Shown here piece by piece: positions 38,379-50,700 of a stretch of DNA of 64,000 bases. The stretch's first letter is position 1. Each line of letters begins with the position of its first letter. Below the pieces are notes generated by a model that did no database searches, had not been told where the DNA came from, and saw only the letters and a list, made by a program, of their open reading frames with translations. Source of the stretch: Gyrodactylus bullatarudis. Its lineage: Eukaryota > Platyhelminthes > Monogenea > Gyrodactylidea > Gyrodactylidae. The position numbers and the translations under genes were made by a program. The stretch lies in assembly GCA_012064415.1 (NCBI GenBank), contig SSNU01000313.1:411687-475686 (forward strand). Direction: 5' to 3'.

Positions 38379-38839
38379 TTTAACTAGAAGAACTAGAATA
38401 TAAAATCAGCTAAAATTTATCAAGTGAACCCTAAGCTAAGTTATTTAGATCGTATCAACTATTAAATTTTATACAGTACATCATTTTGATAACATAATGA
38501 TAGGGAAGCATGAGAATATAAGTAAACTCGAAGATTTTAGCTTGATAAAAAAAGATCATAAACAGTGAAGAATCAAAAGATCCCAAAGGCCAAATTCAAT
38601 TGGCTGATAAATTGAGTAACCAATTAAATGGATTTTGAGCAAAAACATAATCCTAATTTAGATGTGATAAATAATATTATAGCTCACAAAAATAATGTTT
38701 TAACAGAATTTTGTAAGTCTTGTGATATTTTTCAAGAATCATAAAATTTTTTCAAAATCTCATGATTTATAATTTTTGAGTACAATATGCAAATCATCTT
38801 TTTATGTGCATTTACATTTCTCCAAATTTTTATAGGAAA
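38379..38839. promoter_or_regulatory. Head-to-head intergenic region, XPB and RASD-like
   Basis: The 461 bp between the two start codons must hold both promoters. I find no TATA box at a convincing distance from either start. An acceptor-like TTTTTATAG at 38827-38835, just before the RASD-like ATG, leaves open a short untranslated upstream exon. Confidence 0.4.
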
Positions 38840-39637
38840 ATGACTCATAAGATAACGGAAAAATGTAATTTGGAAGATTCAAGGCTTGTATTTCTAGGAC
38901 CGTCAAAATCGGGAAAAACAACTCTCATCAGAAGGATCCTCGGCCTTTCTCAACTTCAGGATTACGTCCCGACAATTGAAGATAATCACTTTAAGGAATA
39001 TATAGTTAACGGTTGCTTATGCAGATTGAATATTTATGATACAGCGGGATGTTACAACTATCCAGCCATGCAGAGAATTTGGATAGAAAATGGTGAAGCA
39101 TATGCTCTAGTTTGTTCATACGATGATGAAGATTCAGTAAGAATGATCCAACAGCTTATAAAGGACATATCTCAAGAAAAGGAAAAATTTCATCAGATTC
39201 CAGTTGTTGTTTGTATCAATCGAATGCATATTATTCGACAAGAAAGAAAAATTTTGTTAGAAGATATCAGAGCAGTAGTGGAATCATTTAAAACAAAAAA
39301 CAAGATTTCAATTATTGAAATAGATGCAGAAGTCGGGACGAATGTAAAGTTAGTTCTAGAGGACTTATGGAGACAAAAATCTTCCAAATCTTCAACAGGG
39401 ACAGAAAAGGCATACCCTCTAAAGGAGAAAGAGATTAGAAGACTAAGTGCAAATACAATACCAGAACTGGAAATGACCTTTGGAAGAAAAAATTCATTTT
39501 TCGATGACATGAAAAGGAGATATAGCTTGAATAATTTAACCAAGAAAAATTCAAAGCTTAAAAAGAACAGCCTAACCGGAAAAATACAAGAAGAGAAGAT
39601 GCCTGAAAATAGTATAACTAATTGTAACATATCTTGA
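38840..39637 (+). CDS. RASD/Dexras-like small GTPase
   Basis: A 265-aa Ras-superfamily protein in a single exon. It has a P-loop GPSKSGKT (20-27), switch I PTIEDNHFKEY, and DTAG (67-70) followed by PAMQR, as in RASD1/RASD2 (Dexras1/Rhes), where the switch reads PTIED and the later block PAMRR. A basic, Ser-rich C-terminal extension of about 70 residues ends in CNIS, a CAAX-like box comparable to the CVIS end of RASD1, so membrane attachment by prenylation is likely. Oddities: the guanine-specificity motif NKxD has become NRMH (127-130), and the G5 SAK is IDAEVG. Nucleotide binding may therefore be altered. I start at 38840, not at the in-frame ATG 38804, because the family-like sequence begins there and a possible splice acceptor separates the two. 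Confidence 0.82.
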   Translation: MTHKITEKCNLEDSRLVFLGPSKSGKTTLIRRILGLSQLQDYVPTIEDNHFKEYIVNGCLCRLNIYDTAGCYNYPAMQRIWIENGEAYALVCSYDDEDSVRMIQQLIKDISQEKEKFHQIPVVVCINRMHIIRQERKILLEDIRAVVESFKTKNKISIIEIDAEVGTNVKLVLEDLWRQKSSKSSTGTEKAYPLKEKEIRRLSANTIPELEMTFGRKNSFFDDMKRRYSLNNLTKKNSKLKKNSLTGKIQEEKMPENSITNCNIS

Positions 39638-40330
39638 AGAATTCTTAACTCACGTTTTCAATCAGCTACACTAATAATAGGATTTATGAAATTAACTGAT
39701 AACTATTTTAAAAAGCCATCTATTTAAAACAAAAAAAACAAATCTTATTTTTTATTGTTTTGATGATTGTCAAGTATTTTTTAATTTCAAATTAACCATA
39801 AATGTAAAAAGGCATTTTGCCTAGCTCTTAGAAAAAGCAAACGTTTCTTGAATCAATCCTGAAAGTTTAATTCTCAATCAGTCTATCTTTATCAACTTGG
39901 AGAATTACACTACCCTTACGATTTTCTTTTCACTCTTACTTCAAATTAAAATTTGTATAAAGCTAATAATTTCAAATTTTTTCTCTTTTTAAATTGTGTT
40001 GATTTAACCTTCTTCATCAGTCTAGCATCAGAAATCTAATTGAATTGCCCATGGTGACATCGTGACCCTGACATGTTGAAGTCCTGCACGCATCTTCAAT
40101 GAAGATTCTTCATTTGTTAATATTTTTAATTTGTTGTAAATAATTCAGAATAACATTATTTTAAACTCAAATAATGATTGAGCCACGATTTGTGACTTAC
40201 TTATTGAAAATAGTTTACACAAATTCATTGAAAAGTTTTCAGATTCTACAGTATCATAAAATAATCTGAGCAATGATCAATTAACACAACTTGGCCAGTT
40301 TCGAGTATAAATAATCGATTTTCCTCAAAT

Positions 40331-41257
40331 ATGGATCTTTTTTCAAGCGATAAGATTGATGTTCGTTCCCTTAAAGTTTACATCGATCCAAAAACATATA
40401 CAAAGGTTGACGAGTTAAACAACCTCATGAAGTATGAAAGCCAACACTTCAAGTGTTCAGCAACCCTGGAAATTGACGATTCTTTTGCAGATCGTAATTG
40501 GACCTTGGGTTTGATACAGGCCTGTGATAATATGTTTCTTGAGAATCGGTACGGTAATCATGGGAGTTCTTTTTGGGAGTTTCATCCTCTCAAAAGTAAA
40601 CGACATACCATGGTTAATGATAGTGATGGTCGTCAATACCCTTTCTACAGCTTACTTACAAGTAGAGTTGAGATCAATCGGGGCTCTATAAACAAAACTC
40701 AAGTTAAACTTCACTATGAGGATCATTTCTTTCCGACTGTCGCTTGGAAATTACCGTATTACAATAAAGTTTTTCTAACTGAAGTCATTAGAAAACAGGA
40801 CTTTTGGGTTTGGTTAGTTGCCATAAAAAGAGGTTCTCAAAAGTCCTCAAAAATGGACAAATTCAACTACTTCAATGATCAAATTTACATTTTGAAAACC
40901 ATGAGATGGAAATATAATTTGAGCTTAGAGTTTGATCCTTATTCTTCATACGGCCAACGACTAAAAGCTATTTACGATACTCAAGAAGAAGATCCTTATA
41001 TCCTTGAGGAAAACACCCAAATTCCATTGTCAGCATTAAGTGCACCCCACTGTAATGCAGCTCAATCATTGATTTGGTATCCTAATCATATAAAAGATAA
41101 GCCGAAACTTTTGGTACCTCCTAAGATAAGCATTGTCCCATGGAATACATGGAGTCTAGATATGACTCACGGTCGAGGCTTCAGTAATAGGAAAAATGAA
41201 AACTTTCAAGTAGTCGGCCAATGGGATATAGATTCAGCAATTGGACAAGGCATTTGA
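40331..41257 (+). CDS. FAM78 family protein
   Basis: A 308-aa intronless protein. It matches the FAM78A/B pattern over most of its length: WTLGLIQACDNMFLENRYG (family WTVGWIQAC...YG), SSFWEF, NDSDGRQYPFY, DHFFPTVAWKLP, FWVWLVA, ILKTMRWKYNLSLEFDP and LIWYP with a basic stretch and PP after it. No signal peptide or transmembrane helix is visible. The family has no established biochemical role. The family-specific C-terminus is followed by about 40 extra residues. An AATAAA follows at 41299-41304. It is transcribed in the same direction as the RASD-like gene before it and kindlin after it. Lack of introns in two neighbours is notable beside the intron-rich genes around. Confidence 0.87.
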   Translation: MDLFSSDKIDVRSLKVYIDPKTYTKVDELNNLMKYESQHFKCSATLEIDDSFADRNWTLGLIQACDNMFLENRYGNHGSSFWEFHPLKSKRHTMVNDSDGRQYPFYSLLTSRVEINRGSINKTQVKLHYEDHFFPTVAWKLPYYNKVFLTEVIRKQDFWVWLVAIKRGSQKSSKMDKFNYFNDQIYILKTMRWKYNLSLEFDPYSSYGQRLKAIYDTQEEDPYILEENTQIPLSALSAPHCNAAQSLIWYPNHIKDKPKLLVPPKISIVPWNTWSLDMTHGRGFSNRKNENFQVVGQWDIDSAIGQGI

Positions 41258-41746
41258 GAGAATTAATTTCAAAATTTTATTTTTTTTAAAGACCGGAGAA
41301 TAAATTATTTTTGATAAAACCAAATTAAATGATGAGATTAAGTACTTTAGCATCTTCATCAGACCTTAAAGAATAAAATTTATTATTTTTGAACAAAAAT
41401 TTTTTTTCATCAATAATCATTTAGTATGCAATGCATTAGGAAGAATACATCAACCAATTTCATACAGAAATTCATGTGTTTGCAATACAAAAATGTTTAA
41501 TTGGGAAGATAATTAAGAATAATTCAAATATCTGCTCAAATCGATCGTTGTTGTTTCTCATTATTTTCATCTTGTCTGGAAAATTTTTATTGGTTAGTTG
41601 AATATCTCTATTCTGATTGGCCTACCAATATACATAGTCAACCACATTCACTCAGATAGATTTGGAAAGGAGTAGTTTAGACTTTATTTTTCAGAAGTTA
41701 TTTTTCCTCAGATTTCTCTCGACTATTAAAAATGAATTAATTAAAC

Positions 41747-44700
41747 ATGTTGACAAAAGAAGGAAACCATATCGATGGATCATGGATCCTATCAGTATTC
41801 ATTGATACTCTTGGCTTGGAACGTAAAATAAGAGTTATGAGTGATTGGTCTATCACCAGAGTGATTAAAAAGACAACTGAAGGTTTAAAACCGCCACAAT
41901 TGATATTGTACAACTCTTTTGTTGAAGGAGAACCTCAGGAGAGATCTGTTGTCAGCTTTATCGAGTACAATTTTTGGTGGCCTGATAAAAAAAAGTGGCT
42001 CCTTCACCATGGTTCAAGTCTTTCACAATATGGAATTCAAGCAGATACCTGGCTGCGTTTCACTCCGACATGTGGACCAGTTAAAATTCAACTTCCCGAT
42101 CTTCAAGAGAGAATTTTTCCCAAAGTAAACTTTTCAGATCCTATTTTTCGAGTCGTTATGAGTTTATGCAAAAGTTTAGGAATTCGATATCCTGAGGAAT
42201 TATCCCTTCAGCAGCCTTCAACAAATTTCGATCTTAAGCGTTCACGATATGATGACGCTCGCGAATCCGGTCGTAAGAAGAAATATTATCGAAGTCAGAC
42301 AATTGATCATAAATCCATGACGCGAAGTTCCCAGAGTCCCCGGCCTAGGAGCTATTATGGTTCTGATTATACCCTCAATGATATAGAAAACGTAAAAAGC
42401 GATACTACCATTGATGGGATACGGAAGAAAAGCATCCCGAAATTTGGTCCGCCAAAGATTCGTGATTCAAATAGTACAATCACAGGATCAACTTATTTGA
42501 ATGCTGTCGACTCAAAAGCCAGCCAAAATCAAGTAATTTATCAAGAGACAACCTATTCTTTTGATCAAACTCTCGTCAGCAGTCCGTATAAGAGTACACT
42601 AGATACATTAAATAAGACAAATTGTCCAAATCTTCGACCGACTGATCTCATTCAAAAATGTCGCCTCTTTTCTAATTGGCTTGACTCGTCAAAATCTCTA
42701 ATGGAACAAGGCTATGAAAACTTTCAATCGATTGAAGCGAATCTCACCAGGAAGGAAAATTGTGAAACAGTCTTTGCCCGGCCTCAACAGCCAACCCTTC
42801 AACTTCGTTTCAAGTATGGAATTTCTTACGATCTTAATCCAAAGTATGATCATATACGGATCAACCAATTGTACAACCAAGCCAAATGGTCTGTCCTTAT
42901 GGATCAACTGGATTGTTCAGAAAACGAAGCAAGTCTCCTGGCTGCAATACAACTTCATGTGAGTACTTTTAAAGATAATTTTAATTCAAAATAAAATCAT
43001 AAAAATGGGCATATTCCTAGGAAGAAGTAAATTTATGCATATCCAATATTTTGTATAATTTAAACATTAAGTTTGATTATCACATTTTCTTTATTCAAGC
43101 CTTCATGAACTTTATGAAGAAATTCTTGGGATTAAGAACATGACTTGAATCTTGTAATGTCAGCATTTCTTAATCAATAAACAATACCATGTTTTATCAT
43201 CCATTCAGAATAACTAGATATTTTTTGAACAATAATAATTTGATCAGAAAAATTCTTCCTCTTGTCATTTTGACGCCAGAAAGAAGCAAATATGAGACAA
43301 ATCCTCAATCCACCCCCTTTATTACAGTATTTACCCCTTTTTATTACATTTGAGAATTGTTCATTCATTATCTTCTGTTGAGAGCGAGCAAGCTAGCTAG
43401 CGATAAAGAAATTTAAAGTACTTTCTTCTTAACAGAAAAATATATCTCACGTCATTGACTAGAAGAAAATATCGATAATTCTAATGAATATAAAAATGAA
43501 TTTTCGTCAGCTCGAAATCTTTTAGTTAATAGATAGCAAAAAATGAACAATTTTCCTTTAGGTATTGCTCAGAACTAAAAATAGATTCATCATCCAGGAT
43601 ACCATCTACGGAATAAGGCCATATCATATGGTAAATTGATCATCAATTTATCACATTGCATTAAAAAAAATCCTCCTACATAAATAGATGAAGGAAATTA
43701 TAATTTATTAGTTTTGATCAATTAACTAAAAAGAAATCTAAGAAAAAGAAAAGGTAATAATAGACAGACAATCTGATAATAATGTGGCTTTCTCTTTTGG
43801 GTTATCTTATTCATTAAATGCGCTTATTTAGATATCTGTATATTAAGAAAAGGCTATCCTATGTGATTTGTAGTTTATTCTGATTAATTTTTAGAGTCAC
43901 TTGATACAAATTTTAAAAAATGATCATGATTTCTATTCGGTCCTTCCAAGTGACATAAAGTTTCTCTTAAAGCTAATTTTATTGAATGAAGTAAAAAATT
44001 TCAATTACAAAAGGACTTGTTATTGATTGTGGAAAGTTTTATTTTACAATTTCCGATGATAAGTTAAATTTATCCTCTTCTACAATCAATAGTCCATGAT
44101 GATCTCTACTCGTGAGATTATTGGTCTAATCAATTATTATTAGAGTTCCTCCTCTAACATCTTTATTTCATGATATTCTCCTTGTATGCATCTTGATGAA
44201 TATTTTATTGCATCTCGGAAGTAAAACCTCAGGGCTATTTCTGGCTAGTCAAAGATAGAGGAAAACATGTTCATAAACTTGAAAATTTTAAGGTTTTATT
44301 ATTCCCTTTTCTTCAACCATAAATTCACTTATTTAAGCCTAGTAATGTAACGTTTTTTTTCCGTCTTTATAATTGTGAAGAAAATCTCTTTCAAGATTTG
44401 TACTAGTCACTTTGATTTGTGCCAAAACTATTGAATTTATCGATAATTTGTAGAATGTGATTCAAATGAATCTTTCATACATCATACAGAAGACAATCGA
44501 AAAATATTTTTCTCGATCAGTGATACTTTATTTATGATATTAACTACAGGCAAGACATATCAAATATCCTCAAAGTTAATTTTTTAAAGTAATCCTTTAG
44601 TCTATTAGTAATTTCGATATTTCTAAGATTATCAATGAAAAATTTCATTTGTACTTTTTAGGTGAAACTCGTAATTGTAGATTGCATTACAGTGGTAATT

Positions 44701-47700
44701 TTTATATTTATATTTGTGAATAAAAATAACCTCTGAATTCCTTATTCAAAAGTAATAATGTTTAGCACACCCAGGAACTTTTCACCTGTATGCTAATTTT
44801 TTACGACATTTTATATTTACAAAGAGAAATCAAAAATCAAGAAAAAGGCATATTGCCAAACAGAATGTAATAATCATGAAAGATTCATTTTACTACACTT
44901 GGAAATCTTTGAAATGTGTGTTCTTTTGTTTTGGATATTGGATTTGTACTTTGTGAATGCGTTGAAAATTTCATAAAGATTTTGATAACATAACATTATC
45001 GTAATGATCTTACTTTTATTTATTATTATAATCTGTAGTGTATAATGAACGTTTTTATATCAAAATGTACATTGTACTGGTAGGAACATGTTTTGGCATT
45101 TTCATTAGGCAATCTAATCATCATTTGATGATATTTCCCCTCTTTTGCTTTACACTCTCTAATGCATTGGGAGGTGCTTCATAAATGATCCTTTCAAGAA
45201 TGGCCTATTATCTGATTCCTTCATTAATTAAGCTGTATAATTTCACAAAATAATTAAAGATCTTTCTTGATGATTAGATGTCTATCTGACTCCTTGTTTT
45301 ATACTGAGAAGAAGGATTCGCTATTGAATCAATAGAAAATGTCCCTGAAGTCTAAATATAATATTGCCCATTAATCAGAGAATCTCTTGATAGTTTTTTG
45401 AGTAAATTTTAGTCAATGAAAAGAAATAAACAAACTTTTGGTAAATTTGACCAAAGCTAAGCTAACTCAAGATAATGCGTGTTAACGAAAAAATCACTGA
45501 GATATTTTCACATAGATTTTAGTATAAAAATTTACTTTTTTCCTTTTAGAAAATATCCTCAACGCATATAAAAAATCTTTCCTAATACTTTTGTGAATCA
45601 TCTGCAATTTTCAAGATTTACTGACCTTAGGAATTAGAAATTGTGCAGCTCTTATCTTGAGATTGGAAAATTTTTTTGATCCAAGGCTAATTTATCATCT
45701 TCAATCGTTTCATGTGCTTGTGGTCATTATTGGAAGATGAGATCTATTAGATATGTTACGTTCAAAGTGGAAACTCGTACAGTGTATACACTGTACAACT
45801 AATTGGTCAATGTGGAAACTCAGCCTTTTGATGACACCAATCAGATTAGATGAATCAATTTGACATCGGTCAATCTCTGGCACTTTTATGGTTACATTTG
45901 TTCCAATAGCGACACTTCCAGCAGTCTTTTGAACCATTTGGTCAGCGTTAACTTCCATTGATCTGTTGGAGTGGAGATCAAGCTGTTCTCTATCGAAGCT
46001 TGAGTCGATTGGCATCAGAAGGAAATTTTCTCTATGGTTTTCCAAGTTATCATTCTCAGGATCAAGGTTTTCTTTGTCACTCTCATGTGATGATTCGTAA
46101 GGAGAAGAGTCTTCATCTGCATCCGAGATTTCTAATTAAAAAATTAGCTCACAAGTAACAATATATGATCAAGAATAAACTCACTAAAATCATGATTCAT
46201 GACGAATTCTACCATTGGTTCAGCTCCATACTTAGCCTTGTATGGCGTGTTTTTTATAGTAGAGTGGTAAATAGTATTTTTCATATGCTCTACAAACTTG
46301 AGAGCAGAAGCCCATTTAGAATTCTTGGCATCATCAAGAAACGTTCTGAGAATTCTTTTGATATCTCTGTTGGCACGCTCTACAGAACCTTGACTTTGTG
46401 AATGTCTGGGCTTGCCATGACAAAAGACCATATTGGGCCAGAAGTTTTTCAGTTATCGGACTATCTTGTTTTTGAATTCACGACCATTGTCAGACTGTAA
46501 TATTCGTGGTGCGCCATCATGCAGAAATATTTCAATGAGTTTCTCAGACACCTCAACAGAGCTTTTATTCTTGAGAGCTCTAAGTGTCACGAATTTGGTT
46601 AGGTGATCCTGAACAACAAGTATGAATTTGAATTCCCCATCAGGTTTGGACTGGAGATCAATTAAGCCCATCTGAGCTCTTTCATTGAATTGCTGCGTGA
46701 TGATAGGATTGGTGAACAGACCCTTCTTTTTGGTTGTCTTATTTTTTGCAGTCTTCACAAAGATCAAGATAAATACCGATTACTTCCTTGGATATGTTAT
46801 AATATCTCTGAGATATATTGGCCTTCATATTATTGAGACGACAATGTCCAAGACTCTTGTGTTTAGAATCAACTATGTCAAAGATTTCATGATCCCTCAC
46901 AAGGACAAGAAGGTTTTCATCTGGTGATTCTCTCTTTTTAATAACGCGCTCTTCTCCATCAATTACTTGAAGATCGTACTTCTTTGTTATCTTATAGAGG
47001 TTCTTATCTTCTTTCAATGACTGTTTGGATGCCTTGACTTTATTGATTAGATTACAATACTCCATATCGTTGAGCCTTAAGGAATTTTGGCTTTTTTCTA
47101 GTCTGCAGAGGGCTATGTTGAACTGCTCGCGAATAGACATAATGATAGAATGACTCCAACTAATGATAATGTCCAAATTATAAAGTCACCCGTTTCTCAT
47201 AGGCTGGACCTGGGAAGAGGTTTGTCAACTTATGACCAATGGCATCTCAGAGAGGCGTATGTATGGTTTGATAACTTGAAACTATATCAAGTGTGAAGCC
47301 TGCACCTTTTTGACTTATTAAAAGGGTTTCTCAACTTCAAACCTGTGATTTACATGAGACAAATACGCTGTGGTCGAAAACTTGAAATTTAATCAAGCGT
47401 GAAACATGTAGCTTTTCTTAGTTGAATGCACTCAGACCAATTTATATCTGCATGGGATTATTGAAAACTGCACCTTATTCAACGAAATAATGCTTGAGAC
47501 TTGTAATTCAAAATTTAAAAAATTTTTTCAAGTGTACACATTGTACGTTTAGTCATTATGTTCAAAGTGTACACCATCAACCGTTCAATGTGTACACTGA
47601 GTTTCCACATTGACCAATAAGTTGTACAGTGTATACACTGTACGAGTTTCCACTTTGAACGTAACAGATACACTTCTATTTCCACATGGTAAGCCGAGGC

Positions 47701-50700
47701 GATAAGAAAACTAATTGAGAAAACGATTCTGTATGAGATTATAATTTCAATTCCAAATATTCATTATTTATCACTTTTGACAAAGTCAGTTTCCTTATTA
47801 TTAGATGAAAATTTGAGTATTCCTAATTTTTTCAGCCAAGTGTAGACATCTCTTTCAGACTTTTTTAGTGTAATTATGTAATAGAAATCAAGCTTAACAG
47901 AGAAAAAATAAGGAAATTATGTAAAGTTTGAATTTTTCAATGTTGCATGAGCGCTCTTGATCTTAGATAAAGTCTGATCAGATCCAAATTTTGAATATTA
48001 GTTGATAAACTATCTATAATTAATTTTTTGTGAAGATCAAGTACTCAATTTTAGTCCCTGAGTAGAGTTTGAGTACACTTGGTTACTAACGAAATGGTTA
48101 AATCACTTAAACTTACTTAACATTTTTGATGGGAAACATATACAAAACCAATTGATTGAAATGAAGCGGGCTTTTTTCCAAAAAATAACAACTAAATTTT
48201 GTTTTTCAATCATCTTGAAGGAATAAAGATGTCAATTATAATTTTACCGTTTCTGTCTAACATAATAATAAATAAAAGTCTTGCATAACGAAATAAGATC
48301 ACGATTTGATAAATCTCCATTGCAATATATCAACCTATACATTGGAATAGATATTCATCAATGGAAATCTTGAGAAAAACTAGCCAGGTATCTTAACATT
48401 TCCAATTGCCATTAACCAAAGTAATAAACAAGCTTTTTTAATTGTTATTGAAGAATCATCATATTCCTGTTCCATTCTCAGACAAGATTACTAAGAGAAT
48501 CTCTAATCATTTACAGGATTCATCCTCTTGAATGTCTACCTTAATGATTACAGATATTTCAAAATTGAATTAGAGACTTACTTACTTAATACTGTATTTC
48601 ATAGAATATATTTTTCGCTTACAATCCCGTTGTCTATAAATTTTACTACTCAACAATGTTGAGTCAACATTTAAACGTAAAAGTATCTAAAAAATATTCG
48701 GTTAAATATATTGTTAATTTTGAATCTTTTGAATGCAAGTAAGATAAAAATTTGACCGACTCTTCTAATATCTGTGTTATGGACTACGATATTAGCATTG
48801 GGCGAGTAAGAAGAGTAGACGTATTGGGCTGAAACTTTATTAGTTTAGACAAACCATTATACCTAGCTTATGGTTAACAAGTTAAACAACAAATTATTAA
48901 CAAAAATCATAGAGTTCCTTTAAGGGATAAACTTGGCGTATATTCGAACACCACAACAATCAAAATCAAAGTGTTCTTTTTTATGCTAGTCTCATTCGTT
49001 CAATATCCCATACTCTGAAATACTCCTCTTACTACTGAAAAGTATTAAATTTTATATCACCAAAAGATGGTATTCATCTACTCAGATTCATTGCTAATAC
49101 AGTAATCTGTTTATGAAAAAAATTACTTTCCTCTTGAAGTATATATTTCTGGAATCACTTTGTATGCTTTGTATTTAGAATAACTTGATAAAGTTTTTTT
49201 CCGAGTAATCTTTATTTATACATTGGGCTGAATAATGGACAAGGTTAAGCTGATAGCTTGTAACTAGTTGGAAGAAAATAATTATATTTTCTTCATTGGT
49301 TTTCTTTCGTTTAGCAAAATGAATCTTGTCAGCTCTTGTAAAGAAGTATGGCCGACTTTTGAGTCAAGTGATATTTTAATTAACACACATTCATTTACAA
49401 ACATTGACATTTATCTAATCAAAAACATTGCCCAACCAGACATTCCATTAACATTTTACGAGTAGCGGTACACAAGAAAAAGAATAAGAGATGATGCTTC
49501 TTCCCATTACTAACCTTTATTGCTACATAAAGATTACGAGTAGTAATTTACTACTACCATATATTTAAACAAGGAGAGTTTCTCCCAAAAAGATAATTCA
49601 CACTGAACATAAAAATTCTGTCTATTTTTCTTCAAAAATTTCATTACTTATCCAATATGTGCAATAGTTCCTGTTTAACTTGAAAATATTATTATCGATC
49701 AGAAAGGGATCAAACTCATATCAAGATATATCCTCTCAATGTTGGTGTTTCTATAGTTTTTTTATCTCTTCAACAAGATCCCTTATTTATCTGTATCTAT
49801 TATGCATCTGACAATTCAATTTACCTCTCAAGCATAAAAATATGATTTTTTTTCAAATTTTATTCCTCTAACTAAGGGTCAGTTTATAAAAGAATCTCCC
49901 TCTGAATTGATGATCATCTGAAGAAGGATACTGCGGTTACTACAGCATCTTAGACAAGAAGAACATGTGGTTTCAATTTTTCTGTAAACTCCAGGTGATG
50001 AAAGCATGTAGATTTATGGGTGAAAGAAAAATCTTTAGAAACATTATCAAAAGAATTACTCATATAGCCTTCAGCTACCCTGGCCAATGTCAGCTTTTTC
50101 ACTTTTCAGCTTTTTATTGGAGAGTTTAGTGTTTTTCCGCTAGTATTTTACACTTTATTTGACTTTTACTATTTCTTTCGAAATTTGTTATTATCTTTAA
50201 TGAATTCTTTACTTGATGGGTTGTACATTTGGCTCATCTAAATTAGTAGTTCTAAAACGCATTTGAAAAACTACGTGAATTACTTATTTTTTAATAATCT
50301 TTCTCTCTCCCTTCGTATCATTAATTGATTTTGATAGTAAACATGTTTTTTATTCTCAGCAATGTCCTAGTTTAGAAAAAAAATACAATTTTGTGTACAA
50401 TATTATCTCGAATGTTGGAAATTATTATTATTGCATACATATGGCCAGAGAAATTCAATTGTCCACTTCTATATATCGATACATCTGTACAGACATCTTC
50501 TTAGAAATGTACTCTTTGTGTTTATTACATATATACCTGATCTATATAGGCTTAAAGAGAGTGAAATGATCATTATTATTAGTACTAGGGAAATTACAAT
50601 TTTTCCAGTCCCCTTTCACAGTTATTTCAATCTTTTTCATTCCCTTTCTATATAATTCATCTCTCGTTATGCTATAGTAGAAACATATTTTTTCTCTGCG

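Noticed and set aside
39193..39630. 145-codon antisense frame opposite the RASD-like gene
   Set aside because: It is a shadow of the strongly supported sense gene: rich in Phe/Leu/Ser as expected from reversed Lys/Glu codons.
40306..40313. TATAAATA just before the FAM78 start
   Set aside because: It lies only 18 bases before the ATG, so a TATA-directed start site would fall at or inside the coding region. AT-rich sequence yields such strings by chance.
46132..46184. Second frameshift in the transposase near its C-terminus
   Set aside because: A GTGAGT donor and a TTAG acceptor remove 53 nt and restore the conserved frame, so this is an intron, not damage.
46453..46455. The transposase stop taken as recoding or a programmed stop
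   Set aside because: The frame continues unchanged after the TAA with conserved integrase sequence, and another break lies 300 bases upstream. Ordinary decay explains both.
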